Shown here: positions 43,830 to 52,321 of the stretch, one piece after another
Layout: each line of letters begins with the position of its first letter
Numbering within the stretch: position 1 is the stretch's first letter
Origin: Acidobacteriota bacterium
GTDB lineage: Bacteria; Acidobacteriota; Blastocatellia; Pyrinomonadales; Pyrinomonadaceae
Assembly: GCA_016716435.1 (NCBI GenBank)
Contig: JADJWI010000008.1
Location: 811,501-875,500 of the forward strand
Direction: 5' to 3'
DNA: 64,000 bases
The notes under the pieces: generated by a model
Databases searched by the model: none
What the model was told of the DNA's origin: nothing
The model's input: the letters and a program-made list of their open reading frames with translations, nothing else
Position numbers and translations under genes: made by a program

Positions 43830-44303
43830 TCAAATTATGCTGCTGCTCCGGCGACGGAGGGAAAAGCGTTTGGATCTCATCTTCTGTTCTTCGCTTAAGA
43901 ATACCGAGTCAACATCTTTTCGGCCGATTTTCGGCACGTCGAGAAGTCTCTTTAGCTCAGGCCCGATCAATTCAAGATCTTCCGGCTTCACAAAAAAGCC
44001 CGAGGCACCTGCCGAGAACGCCTGTTCTTTATCGATCTCGCGATCAAGGGCACTATAGATAAGAACCGGTGCCCGTGGGGCAAATTCTTTGATCTGTTTG
44101 CAGAGTTTTACGGCGGTTACGTCCTGCAAGCAGTAATCCAATAGGAAAACATCGTACGGACTAGACCTCACCATTTCGATCGCATGGCTTCCACTTGAGG
44201 CAGTATCTACCTGATACCCAAAATAGTGGTTAAGCTGAAACGCCATCAGTTCGCAGCCATCGGCGTCATCATCAACATACAAGATTCGCGGTGTGGTGTT
44301 CAT
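43830..44303 (-). CDS. Single-domain response regulator
   Basis: The 157-aa product from ATG 44303 (an upstream GTG has its ribosome-binding site too close) has a receiver domain: acidic pocket VDDDADG, phospho-Asp in DVFLLDYCL, switch Ser in LIYSALDRE and the conserved Lys in FFVKPEDLE. There is no output domain; a basic tail follows. No histidine kinase is adjacent, so its partner is elsewhere. Confidence 0.88.
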   Translation of the reverse strand: MNTTPRILYVDDDADGCELMAFQLNHYFGYQVDTASSGSHAIEMVRSSPYDVFLLDYCLQDVTAVKLCKQIKEFAPRAPVLIYSALDREIDKEQAFSAGASGFFVKPEDLELIGPELKRLLDVPKIGRKDVDSVFLSEEQKMRSKRFSLRRRSSSII

Positions 44304-44512
44304 AAATCTCACGATCCTTTTGAAAGAAGACGGAATGCCTTCGCTGTGCCAATATCGATGCCTGATTCAGGGGCTCCCGCCCCAGCCCTTCTACCTTCCG
44401 AGCGTTCCGGTTTCCTTCGTATTATTCAGTCGATTTAAAGAGTATGGACGATGAGCAGCAGGCGGGACTGTACGTTTGCTAACACAGTCGAAACTATTTT
44501 CGAGGTGGAGGT

Positions 44513-45247
44513 TCAGTTTCTATGTTCGGCCTTGTATTTGTTGAGGATCCGGTCGCGGCATTCGACCACAACTTCGTGGCATTCGCAGACGATTGAATTG
44601 AGTTTTTTGAGATTGGCGATCGCGACTTTGCCGCGACTGGTCCCGATCACGCCTTGTTTGCTTAGATTAGTTAGGCCAAGCGAAACGCTTTCCCGCCGAA
44701 CACCTAAAAGGTTGGCGATCTGTGCATGTGTGACGAAAAAAGTTTCGGTTTGCAGCTCGTCGTTCATTTCCAGAAACAGCCGGCATAGGTGTTGATCGAC
44801 GCGATGCAAGCGATAGCAAATGGCATTCAGCGCGATCTGAGTGAGCAGGCCCTGATTGTAAGTCATCAGCAGGTCCTGGAAGTCACCGCATTCTGATAGT
44901 TCTTTTCGGACGACTCCGGAACCCATCTGATATGCAGTTCCCGTGTAACTGACAACGGCTCGATCAGGTGTTTTAAGGCCCATCACAATGCTTGTACCAG
45001 CAATGCCGTGTCGCCCGATGGTGGCCACGGCGATCGAATCGCCATCGCCGGACTCATACATCAGCGAAATGAGAGAATCGATGGGGAAATAAATAAATTT
45101 GCCCTTCTCCTCGGCCTCCCATAGGACCTGGCCCTTGTGGACCTCAACGATGGTGCATGCATTTCTGATATTCAACCACTCCGCAGCCGGAAGTGTAGCG
45201 AGGAGCATGTTAAGAGAAGGCATTTCGGTTGATGCGGTTTGTGGCAT
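44513..45247 (-). CDS. Crp/Fnr family transcriptional regulator
   Basis: The 244-aa product has an N-terminal cyclic-nucleotide-type sensor barrel (VHKGQVLWEAEEKGKFIYFPIDS) and a C-terminal winged helix-turn-helix (HAQIANLLGVRRESVSLGLTNLSKQGV). Few Cys residues, so no iron-sulfur cluster signature as in FNR. The ligand is unknown. Lies on the minus strand between a response regulator and pyrophosphatase. Confidence 0.9.
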   Translation of the reverse strand: MPQTASTEMPSLNMLLATLPAAEWLNIRNACTIVEVHKGQVLWEAEEKGKFIYFPIDSLISLMYESGDGDSIAVATIGRHGIAGTSIVMGLKTPDRAVVSYTGTAYQMGSGVVRKELSECGDFQDLLMTYNQGLLTQIALNAICYRLHRVDQHLCRLFLEMNDELQTETFFVTHAQIANLLGVRRESVSLGLTNLSKQGVIGTSRGKVAIANLKKLNSIVCECHEVVVECRDRILNKYKAEHRN

Positions 45248-45256
45248 TATGTTGAT

Positions 45257-45874
45257 CTAGATCGCTCTCCCGGTTAGTTCGGCATAGTCGGCGATCGCCG
45301 TTCGGATCACCTCATATGATGCTTCGCGGCCGTAGGAGTACGCGATCTCGCAGACATTCGGTGCATCGGGCAGCGATTTGTAGGTAAGGAAATAATGCTC
45401 GAACCGTTCGAGAATTCCTTTCGGGAGTTGGCTGATTTCACTATATTGCTCAAAGACCTTATCGCCCTTCAGCACCGCGATTATTTTGTCATCGGCTTCG
45501 TTATCGTCTACGAGACAAAAGCCACCGATCGGCCTCGCCTTTAGTATGATGTCGCCCCGCGGAATGTGATGCTCCGAAAGCACTAGAATATCGAGCGGGT
45601 CACCGTCGCCCCCGGCTATCTTAATGTCGGTTTTTGCACGAGCCAGGGCCGCGATCCCCGCCGCACAATAGGTCTGCGGAATAAAGCCGTAATTTGCAGG
45701 GACGACATTCGAGTACTGCTGAGGCCGGTCGATCTTAAGATAACCCGTTTCCTTATCGACCTCGTATTTGACCGTATCCCGCGGGACGATCTCGATAAAA
45801 ACCGTCACCTCAGCCGGTGCATCGTCGCCGATCGGAATGCCGTGCCATGGATGCGCTTTGTCCGTGCGAAACAT
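45257..45874 (-). CDS. ppa: Inorganic pyrophosphatase
   Basis: Family I enzyme, 205 aa from ATG 45874; a longer frame overlaps the divergent crotonase gene. Motifs are EIVPRDTVKYEVDKETGY, YGFIPQTYC, GGDGDPLDILVL and VDDNEADDKIIAV, holding the metal-binding Asp residues. Cleaves PPi from biosynthesis. Monocistronic between Crp-like and crotonase genes. Confidence 0.95.
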   Translation of the reverse strand: MFRTDKAHPWHGIPIGDDAPAEVTVFIEIVPRDTVKYEVDKETGYLKIDRPQQYSNVVPANYGFIPQTYCAAGIAALARAKTDIKIAGGDGDPLDILVLSEHHIPRGDIILKARPIGGFCLVDDNEADDKIIAVLKGDKVFEQYSEISQLPKGILERFEHYFLTYKSLPDAPNVCEIAYSYGREASYEVIRTAIADYAELTGRAI

Positions 45875-45902
45875 ATCGCTATTATTAAGCCGTAGCCCGC
45901 CG

Positions 45903-46478
45903 ATGTCTAACCCGCTAACAACCGAAGCGCACGGCGACGCATTGATCGCCCGGTTCACGCGCCCCGAAGTGCGGAATCCGCTCTCGGTTGAAGTTATCGC
46001 GGAACTGAATCGCGTGATCGACAATATTCAATCATCGACCCGGCGGCTTATCCTCACCGGCAGCGAAGGCGTTTTTGCCTCCGGTGCAGATCTTCGCGAG
46101 ATAGCGAGGCTCGACCCGGCGAGTGCAAGAAAGTTTGCCGAACTTGGACAAGGCCTGATGCGGCGCATTTCCGAGCTTCCAGTCACGACTATCGCGGCGG
46201 TGAATGGGCCGTGCTTTGGCGGGGCTCTCGACCTCGCACTGGCTTGCAGCGTTCGCGTAGCGTCACCGTCGGCCGTATTCTGTCATCCGGGAGCAAAGCT
46301 TGGAATAATGACCGGTTGGGGCGGGACCCAGCGGCTCCCGCGTCTGATCGGCGAGGCACGTGCGCTCGAGATGTTCTTCACCGCTGAACCGTTTTCGGCC
46401 GAATGGGCACTGGATGCGGGCCTGATCAACCGCATCGCTGAAGACCCTGTCCTGGCCGCAATTGAGGAGGCATTCTGA
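45903..46478 (+). CDS. Short enoyl-CoA hydratase/crotonase-like protein lacking both catalytic Glu
   Basis: The 191-aa product starts at ATG 45903 and ends shortly after LINRIAEDP, about 60 residues short of a normal crotonase, so the last helices are missing. The two catalytic positions of classical enoyl-CoA hydratase (Glu144 and Glu164) read Asp110 (GGALDLALA) and Gly130 (CHPGAKLG). The oxyanion segments FASGADLRE and GGTQRLPRL remain. It may catalyse another crotonase-fold reaction or be degenerate. Its end overlaps the next gene if that gene starts at CTG 46475. Confidence 0.85.
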   Translation: MSNPLTTEAHGDALIARFTRPEVRNPLSVEVIAELNRVIDNIQSSTRRLILTGSEGVFASGADLREIARLDPASARKFAELGQGLMRRISELPVTTIAAVNGPCFGGALDLALACSVRVASPSAVFCHPGAKLGIMTGWGGTQRLPRLIGEARALEMFFTAEPFSAEWALDAGLINRIAEDPVLAAIEEAF

Positions 46479-48355
46479 CGAACGAAAAGTTCTCGGCACA
46501 ACATCAGTTCATCGCCATCGCGGTCATCGTGCTCGTCACGCTTGGCGTCTATTACGGGTCGCTCTCGGGCGATTTTGTTTACGACGATAACCGGCAGATC
46601 GCCCAGAATCTTCTCATTCAGGAGCGCTCTCTCTACGGTACGGCAATCGTCTCGGACGTTTGGGCCTACAGAGGAAGCGGCGCGGTCGCTGACAGCAATT
46701 ATTGGCGGCCGACGTTCACTCTCTGGAGCATCGCCAATAACGAACTGTTCGGCATCGAGCCTTTCGGTTGGCGCGTCTCGAATCTCGCCATCCACATCGC
46801 GGCCGCGGTCGCCGCATTCTATCTGCTTCTTTTGCTCGGGATACCGCTGATGCCAGCTGCCGTCTTCGCAACCGTTTTCGCCGTTCACCCCGCTCAGGTC
46901 GAGTCGGTCGCGTGGATATCCGGAGCCCCAAGCACGCTCGCCGGCCTCTTCTTGACGTTGTCCCTGATTTTCGCTGTTCGCTCGGCCCGAGAGTCGAAGG
47001 GCAAATACTATCTTGCCATCGCTGTCGGTACATTCTTACTTGCGGTCGGAGCGAGGGAATCGGTCGTCGTTTGTCTGCCGCTGTTTTGGCTTATCTTTTC
47101 GACACGCGGGCTTTCCGACTTCTCGGAAATGAAGCAGAGAACACGCAAGAGCATACTACCGCTCGGACTCTTCGCGTCGGCCGCCGCTGCTTTTCTTATC
47201 ATCCGATCGATCATTTTGGGCGGCGTCGCGTTGCCGGTAGAGAATGCGCCGAGCCTCGCCGAGGCGATCCTTACCGCTCCGACTATCTTTCTGTTTTATC
47301 TAAAACAGATCTTCTATCCATCCATCATCGGCCCGAACTATGGCATCCGGGCGATCGGCGAGATCGGCCTGATGAACTTCGCCGTCCCCGTGATACTATC
47401 CGCCGCGATACTTGGCTTTGCGATATTCTTTGCTCGTAGCTCGCCGCGGGCACTCTTTGGCCTTGGGCTCTTCATTCTTCCGCTTCTGCCCGCCTTTTAC
47501 ATTCCGGCCTTTCGGCCTGAGGAGCTCGTCCATGACCGCTATCTTTATATCTCGGTCCTCGGCCTCTGCATCATGTTTGCCGCGATGATCTACGACCGGT
47601 TTGCGGCCTCGATGCAGGGGATCAACTTCAAGGCGGCATTCACCATCGCGTGCTTCATCGCATTTCTGCTGGCATTTCGTTCGTTGGTCTATACCGAGGT
47701 CTGGCGGTCTGATGAAGCGCTCTGGCGGCACGCCGTTACGGTCGATGCAAATTCGGCGACCAACTGGCTCCAACTTGGTGCCGCCCTTGAGGCGAACGGC
47801 AAAGATGCTCTTAGCGAATTCGAACGCGCCGTCGCGATCCGCCCCGAACCGCTCGCCCTAAACGGCCGTGCCCGCGCTCGTATCGCCCGCAACGACCCGC
47901 AAAATGCCATCGCCGATGCCGAACGCGTCATCGCCACGCCCAACGCGAACATCAACGCCTACACGCTCTTTCAAGGCTATGAAGTCCTCTCAATGGCGCT
48001 CCAAAACGCCAACCGGCTGCCCGAAGCTCGCCAGCGTTTGACCGAAGCACGCGAACGGCTACCCATATATCGTGCCGCCCTTACCGAAAAGATCGCCGTC
48101 GTTTTGTATCAGCAAGGCCAGAAGGCCGAGGCCCTGCGTGAGCTCGAGTCTGTCCGCGAAGTGGCCGCCGCCGAGATGATCCCCGGTTCGAAGCTAGTAT
48201 TTTTACGGCTAGGGATGCTTTACGCCGAACTCGGGCGGCGGGACGAAGCGAGGCGGGATGTTCAGCGCTTTCTTCAGGCGACGGGCAAAGACCGCTCGCC
48301 GATCACCCGCGGATACAGGGCCGAGGCTGAAAAACTACTCCGTTCGTTGAGCTAA
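46475..48355 (+). CDS. Polytopic membrane protein with TPR tail (TMTC/O-mannosyltransferase-like)
   Basis: About 620 aa, with 9-11 transmembrane helices in the first 400 residues, the motif GDFVYDDNRQI, and then WRPTFTLW, typical of TMTC-like membrane glycosyltransferases. A TPR domain follows (about 420-610). No ATG/GTG/TTG lies before GTG 46529, but that start would cut the first helix. CTG 46475 has GAGGAGG 4 bp upstream and overlaps the preceding stop, so it is preferred. Likely transfers a mannose or similar sugar to proteins at the periplasmic face. Confidence 0.82.
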   Translation: MTNEKFSAQHQFIAIAVIVLVTLGVYYGSLSGDFVYDDNRQIAQNLLIQERSLYGTAIVSDVWAYRGSGAVADSNYWRPTFTLWSIANNELFGIEPFGWRVSNLAIHIAAAVAAFYLLLLLGIPLMPAAVFATVFAVHPAQVESVAWISGAPSTLAGLFLTLSLIFAVRSARESKGKYYLAIAVGTFLLAVGARESVVVCLPLFWLIFSTRGLSDFSEMKQRTRKSILPLGLFASAAAAFLIIRSIILGGVALPVENAPSLAEAILTAPTIFLFYLKQIFYPSIIGPNYGIRAIGEIGLMNFAVPVILSAAILGFAIFFARSSPRALFGLGLFILPLLPAFYIPAFRPEELVHDRYLYISVLGLCIMFAAMIYDRFAASMQGINFKAAFTIACFIAFLLAFRSLVYTEVWRSDEALWRHAVTVDANSATNWLQLGAALEANGKDALSEFERAVAIRPEPLALNGRARARIARNDPQNAIADAERVIATPNANINAYTLFQGYEVLSMALQNANRLPEARQRLTEARERLPIYRAALTEKIAVVLYQQGQKAEALRELESVREVAAAEMIPGSKLVFLRLGMLYAELGRRDEARRDVQRFLQATGKDRSPITRGYRAEAEKLLRSLS

Positions 48356-49305
48356 GGTTTTCGCGGTTCTTCAGCCTTGACGTCCACGTCTGGACGCGAG
48401 AAGCGTGTGTATTCAAAGACGGCCCGAACGTCAGTCTCACTCCGTTGCTGCTTACGAATCAGCGTGAAAAATTCGTGCGTGATCTTCGCCGGTGTGTTGA
48501 TGCCAAACTCGCTCGGCTGATATTCGAGCACGACCCGCGAGATAACCACCGGCCGCGCAAAACCCTTCGGCTGAACGGTCAGCTCACGAACCTCGCGGAG
48601 CACGCGGCTCGTCTCCGCATCTATCCAGAGCGAGCCGCGCAGCCTTTCATTAAATGGCTCCCGCGATCGGTCCTCTATCTCAAAGCTGACCACCGGCTCC
48701 TCGCCCGACGTCAGTCCGCGGTTGAGCGTTATGTATGGGCTCTCCGCCGTCTGTTCGTAATTAAGCCGGACCACGGCGCGGCCGCTGATCGCATCATCCT
48801 CGGATTGCCGAATCGTCATCACCCCGCGGACCTTCGGCGAGAGAGCGACCGCCTGAAAGAGCGTAAAGCCGTTGATCCGCATGCCTTCGTCAAACCGCGT
48901 GCTCTCATCCTGCAGCTTTTCGAGCTCTTTTCTAGAAGACCCGAGCGTGACCAGCTTTTCAAAAAACTCCTGCGATCGAAGCTCGGCCTTCTCGACCGCC
49001 TTGCCATCGACCCGCAGCACGTGCCGATATTCGGCGGCCGTGCCCTCTCCGCCGCCGAGCTCATAAACGATGAAGTTCGATTCGACAACCCGCGTCTTCC
49101 GAACTCGCCCGTTCGATCCGAAAAACTCGAACGTCTTTTTCTCCTCGGCAAGCAGATCGCGAAACCTCGCCAGATATTCGCGAGTGCCAGCATAAGCGGC
49201 ATCAACCACATCCTGCCCAACGGCCGCCGCCGGAAAAAGCCCCACGAGCACAAGCATCGCCGCTCCGATCAAACCGCCATTCCGCTTTCGTGGGTTTATC
49301 ATCAA
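48352..49305 (-). CDS. Exported protein of unknown function
   Basis: The 317-aa product has a signal peptide (cleavage near AVGQDV) and a long helical then beta-rich mature part. It contains no catalytic motif that I recognise. It ends convergently with the TPR membrane gene, overlapping by 4 bp, and is divergent from the AtuA-like gene at 49359. Codon use is like its neighbours. Confidence 0.75.
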   Translation of the reverse strand: MMINPRKRNGGLIGAAMLVLVGLFPAAAVGQDVVDAAYAGTREYLARFRDLLAEEKKTFEFFGSNGRVRKTRVVESNFIVYELGGGEGTAAEYRHVLRVDGKAVEKAELRSQEFFEKLVTLGSSRKELEKLQDESTRFDEGMRINGFTLFQAVALSPKVRGVMTIRQSEDDAISGRAVVRLNYEQTAESPYITLNRGLTSGEEPVVSFEIEDRSREPFNERLRGSLWIDAETSRVLREVRELTVQPKGFARPVVISRVVLEYQPSEFGINTPAKITHEFFTLIRKQQRSETDVRAVFEYTRFSRPDVDVKAEEPRKP

Positions 49306-49358
49306 ATAGAAGTTCCTCGGCCTTTCGGCTATATTTATCCAAAGGCCGGATAACAGCT

Positions 49359-49679
49359 ATGAAAATACAACTCATAAAGATCGCCCACGCCCGCTCGGGC
49401 GACAAAGGCGACACCGCAAACGTCGGGCTCATCGCTCTCGAAGATAAATACTATCCGATTCTCGTCCGCGAGGTAACGGCCGAACGCGTAAAAGAGCACT
49501 TCGGCGACATCGTCAAAGGCGACGTCGAACGCTTCGAGCTACCAAACCTCGGCGCCCTGAATTTCCTGCTCCACGGCGCCCTCGGCGGCGGCGGCACGCT
49601 CAGCCTGATGACCGACGCCCAAGGCAAAACATTTTCAACCGCCCTGCTGCGGATGTATATCGATATTGACGAAGCTTAG
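49359..49679 (+). CDS. AtuA C-terminal-domain-like protein
   Basis: The 106-aa product begins MKIQLIKIAHARSGDKGDTAN. It matches the small ferredoxin-like domain often found as the C-terminal part of AtuA/DUF1446 proteins (ALNFLLHGALGGGGTLSL, ALLRMYIDI). AtuA acts in acyclic terpene and leucine degradation. The larger AtuA part is a separate gene at 53743, 4 kb away. Start ATG 49359; an earlier in-frame codon lies in the divergent gene. Confidence 0.85.
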   Translation: MKIQLIKIAHARSGDKGDTANVGLIALEDKYYPILVREVTAERVKEHFGDIVKGDVERFELPNLGALNFLLHGALGGGGTLSLMTDAQGKTFSTALLRMYIDIDEA

Positions 49680-49689
49680 TTCTCCCATC

Positions 49690-49724
49690 TAATTACTAAT
49701 TAAGAATTATTAATTAGTAATTAG
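49690..49724 (+). repeat. Upstream five-heptamer array (35 bp)
   Basis: Five 7-bp units of form NAATTAN. Internally it contains TAATTACTAATTA (49690-49702) and TAATTAGTAATTA (49711-49723), which are reverse complements, so it can fold on itself. It lies between an AtuA-like gene and the second four-helix-bundle gene. Confidence 0.9.
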
Positions 49725-49749
49725 CCGGAGAATAGAGATCAGCATTCAT

Positions 49750-50100
49750 ATGGAGAAGAACCCCGTACTCGATAAGTCGCTTGATTTTGCTTTGCGGATC
49801 GTGAAGCTTTGCCATTTTTTGAATGAGGAGAAGCGGGAGTTTGTTTTATCGAAGGAGTTGTTGATCTCGGGGACGAATATCGGCAAGCATGTTAAGGCGG
49901 CTATCGGGGCGGAGAATCGCAACACTTTTATAACTGAATTCGGGGTCGCCCGTCGACGTGCAATGGAAACCGAGTATTGGCTGATGGTTCTTTTCCATGG
50001 CGGCATCTTGTCCGAGGCACAATTTAATGAGATCGAATCCGATCGCCTTGAGTTGGTAAAGATAATCTCGTCGATAATCTCAACCTCTCGCAAGTCTTAA
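49750..50100 (+). CDS. Four-helix-bundle protein (23S IVP/Avd-like), second copy
   Basis: The 116-aa all-helical protein has family segments VLSKELLISGTNIGKHVKAA and FGVARRRAMETEYWLMVL, distinct in sequence from the copy at 35.8 kb. It is bracketed by two 35-bp heptamer arrays, and its TAA stop lies in the first unit of the downstream array. It interrupts an AtuA-like gene and a crotonase gene. No rRNA or reverse transcriptase nearby. It likely entered together with the arrays. Confidence 0.88.
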   Translation: MEKNPVLDKSLDFALRIVKLCHFLNEEKREFVLSKELLISGTNIGKHVKAAIGAENRNTFITEFGVARRRAMETEYWLMVLFHGGILSEAQFNEIESDRLELVKIISSIISTSRKS

Positions 50101-50132
50101 TTACTAATTATTAATTGATAATTACAAATTAT
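50098..50132 (+). repeat. Downstream five-heptamer array (35 bp)
   Basis: Five NAATTAN-type units. The first, TAATTACTAATTA at 50098-50110, is the exact reverse complement of the last arm of the upstream array. It contains the four-helix-bundle stop codon, and its last unit overlaps the ATG (50131) of the following crotonase gene. Confidence 0.9.
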
Positions 50133-50889
50133 GTCGACAGTAATCGTCTCGACCGAAGACAACATACGGATCTTGACCCTGAACCGCCCCGAGAAGCGGA
50201 ATGCGCTTAATGATGAGCTGGTGGCGGAGCTTAAGCGGGCGGTGCGGGAGGCGGATGCGGATGATTCGCTGAGTGCGGTTGTGATCCGCGGGGCGGGGAA
50301 GGATTTTTGCTCCGGGGCGGACCTTTCGGCGTTGCAGAAGATCGCCGGGGCGTCATACGAAGAAAATCTGGAGGATGCGAAAGGCCTTGCGGAGCTTTTC
50401 TCGTTGATCCGCAATGCGCGGGTGCCGGTGATCGCGGCGGTTCATGGTCGGGCGCTTGCGGGCGGATGTGGGCTGGCGACCGGCTGCGACATCGTGCTTG
50501 CGACCGAGACCGCCCGCTTCGGTTATCCGGAGGTGAAGATCGGCTTTGTCCCGGCGATCGTTATGGCGATACTCCGCCGCAACCTCGGCGAAAAACTCGC
50601 CTTTGAGCTGGTCACACAGGGCTTCGAGTTCTCCGCACCGGAGGCGAAGGCCCTCGGCCTCGTCAACCGGATCTTCCCCGAGGAAGGCTTTGAGGCCGCC
50701 GTGCTTGACTACGCCACCGTCTATTCAAAGATCAGCCGCATCGCCGTCGCCCTCAGCAAATCGCTGCTCTACCGAATGGACGCCATGGACTTCGCCGCCG
50801 CCCTCGCCGCCGGCTCCGAAACCAACGCCCAGGCCCGAATGACCGAAGACTGCCAAAAAGGCATCACTAAGTTTTTGAAGACATCGTAA
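50131..50889 (+). CDS. Enoyl-CoA hydratase/methylglutaconyl-CoA hydratase-type crotonase
   Basis: The 252-aa crotonase has the oxyanion segment DFCSGADLSAL and a GGCGLATGCD loop in which the first catalytic Glu is Gly. The second is kept, in GYPEVKIGFVP. The pattern and FVPAIVMAILRR resemble leucine-pathway methylglutaconyl-CoA hydratases (LiuC/AtuE-like) more than classical FadB. That would fit the carboxylase and AtuA genes nearby. Its ATG overlaps a repeat array, so its original ribosome-binding site may have been replaced; none is obvious. Confidence 0.88.
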   Translation: MSTVIVSTEDNIRILTLNRPEKRNALNDELVAELKRAVREADADDSLSAVVIRGAGKDFCSGADLSALQKIAGASYEENLEDAKGLAELFSLIRNARVPVIAAVHGRALAGGCGLATGCDIVLATETARFGYPEVKIGFVPAIVMAILRRNLGEKLAFELVTQGFEFSAPEAKALGLVNRIFPEEGFEAAVLDYATVYSKISRIAVALSKSLLYRMDAMDFAAALAAGSETNAQARMTEDCQKGITKFLKTS

Positions 50890-50890
50890 A

Positions 50891-52315
50891 TTAGGGATCG
50901 GGGCTCAAAACGACTCTCAAGTTTCTGCTGATATTACTCCATTTCGATACTCTGTCATTTCTAAAATGTACGGTTGAATACCCGTAACCGAAGCTATTAC
51001 CTATTATGCTATCGGGCGTACCTTGAACTCTAATGACGTCGTCTTTGCTCGAACCGATCGTAAACTGATTCAACGACATTTCAGAATTGCTCAACATTCT
51101 CACTTTCAAGTTCTTACTAATGTTGCTCCAACCAACAACAGAATTTCCTTGAAAGGTAATGCTTGAATAACCATAACCGTAACTATTTCCGATGATACTG
51201 TCGGGCGTGCCTTGAATCTTAACGACATCGGCTCTGGTCGAGCCGAGAGTAAAATAATTTTCGCTACTTGGAGAATAACTGATCATTCTTACGCGCAGAT
51301 TCTTACTTATATTGCTCCATCCAGACACCCGATCGTTCTGAAAACTTACGCTTGAATACCCATATGAAAAAGTATTGCCGATTATGCTGTCTGGTGTGCC
51401 CTGAATTCGTAATACGTCATTCCGCGTGGAGTTCAGAGAGAAAAAACCAGCACTTGGTGCAGTTTCATTAAGTTCGGCTTCGACTCCAGAGGGATGCGCT
51501 TGAGGCGGCGGCTCCAAGGAAAAAGGTTTCTCTGCGGGTCGTTCTATAGTTTGAAGAGATAAGGGAGCCAATTCCACATATTCATTTTCGGAAACCTCAT
51601 TCAGGGAATTTTCGAACGAATTTGTATCATTCTGATTTTCGCCAACACGAATCCTTTGTTCTGAATCAGTTTCGGCAGCGACCTCTGGGCTAATAGCGTT
51701 AGAGGTCGAGTTCGTCACGCCAGAAGCTACTGGGCTTTCGGCGCCTGGGTCTGTATGGGTTCTCCTAGTGATATCGCTATAGATCAAAAAGGATCCTAGC
51801 GAGAGGAAAGCGGTAGCTACGAATGCAATGTAGTAGCGTCTATTGGTCGGCTTAACCGCTACCTGTGTGGTAGAGAACGGGGTGTATTCATCATATAAAT
51901 TCGTTACCGGGGATTTTTCTCTATTGGAATGTCGCTCGGAAGCCTCATCATAATCCTGAGAGTCCTTTTCATTTGCTTTTTTTGCTCGGTCGCTATCATT
52001 TGATTTTCTGGTCTTAGCTTTTGCTTTCGAAGAAGCATGGCTATCGTCTGAGGAGCGGTGTGTAGATTTTTTTCGTTCGGTTGTAGAACTTGCTTTTTTC
52101 GATCCATTTTCTATAAATGACGACACCTTTTGATAGGCCTCATTTATTTCTTTCAGTTTCTCTTGAGCCTTAATTCTTAGTTTTGGATCGTGAAGAAATC
52201 TATCTGGATGCCAGACCTTTACAAGATCCTTGTAGGCTTCCTTGAGCTGTTTTTGGCTCGAATTGTGAGCTAAGCCTAAAATGTCGAAATAGTGATTTAT
52301 CCCTTGCTCTCTCAT
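50891..52315 (-). CDS. J-domain membrane protein with three C-terminal BamE-like repeats
   Basis: The 474-aa product has an N-terminal J domain with HPD at 36-38, then a long Lys/Ser-rich linker (about 70-145) and one transmembrane helix near 158-178. An acidic linker leads to three repeats of about 53 residues (about 303-355, 361-413, 418-470). Each runs from G-STR-DV--QGTPDSI to YGYSS and WSNISKNL and resembles the BamE/SmpA outer-membrane fold. The region is noticeably AT-richer than its surroundings. A DnaK-recruiting, envelope-facing adaptor is inferred, not known. Confidence 0.88.
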   Translation of the reverse strand: MREQGINHYFDILGLAHNSSQKQLKEAYKDLVKVWHPDRFLHDPKLRIKAQEKLKEINEAYQKVSSFIENGSKKASSTTERKKSTHRSSDDSHASSKAKAKTRKSNDSDRAKKANEKDSQDYDEASERHSNREKSPVTNLYDEYTPFSTTQVAVKPTNRRYYIAFVATAFLSLGSFLIYSDITRRTHTDPGAESPVASGVTNSTSNAISPEVAAETDSEQRIRVGENQNDTNSFENSLNEVSENEYVELAPLSLQTIERPAEKPFSLEPPPQAHPSGVEAELNETAPSAGFFSLNSTRNDVLRIQGTPDSIIGNTFSYGYSSVSFQNDRVSGWSNISKNLRVRMISYSPSSENYFTLGSTRADVVKIQGTPDSIIGNSYGYGYSSITFQGNSVVGWSNISKNLKVRMLSNSEMSLNQFTIGSSKDDVIRVQGTPDSIIGNSFGYGYSTVHFRNDRVSKWSNISRNLRVVLSPDP

Positions 52316-52321
52316 TCAACC

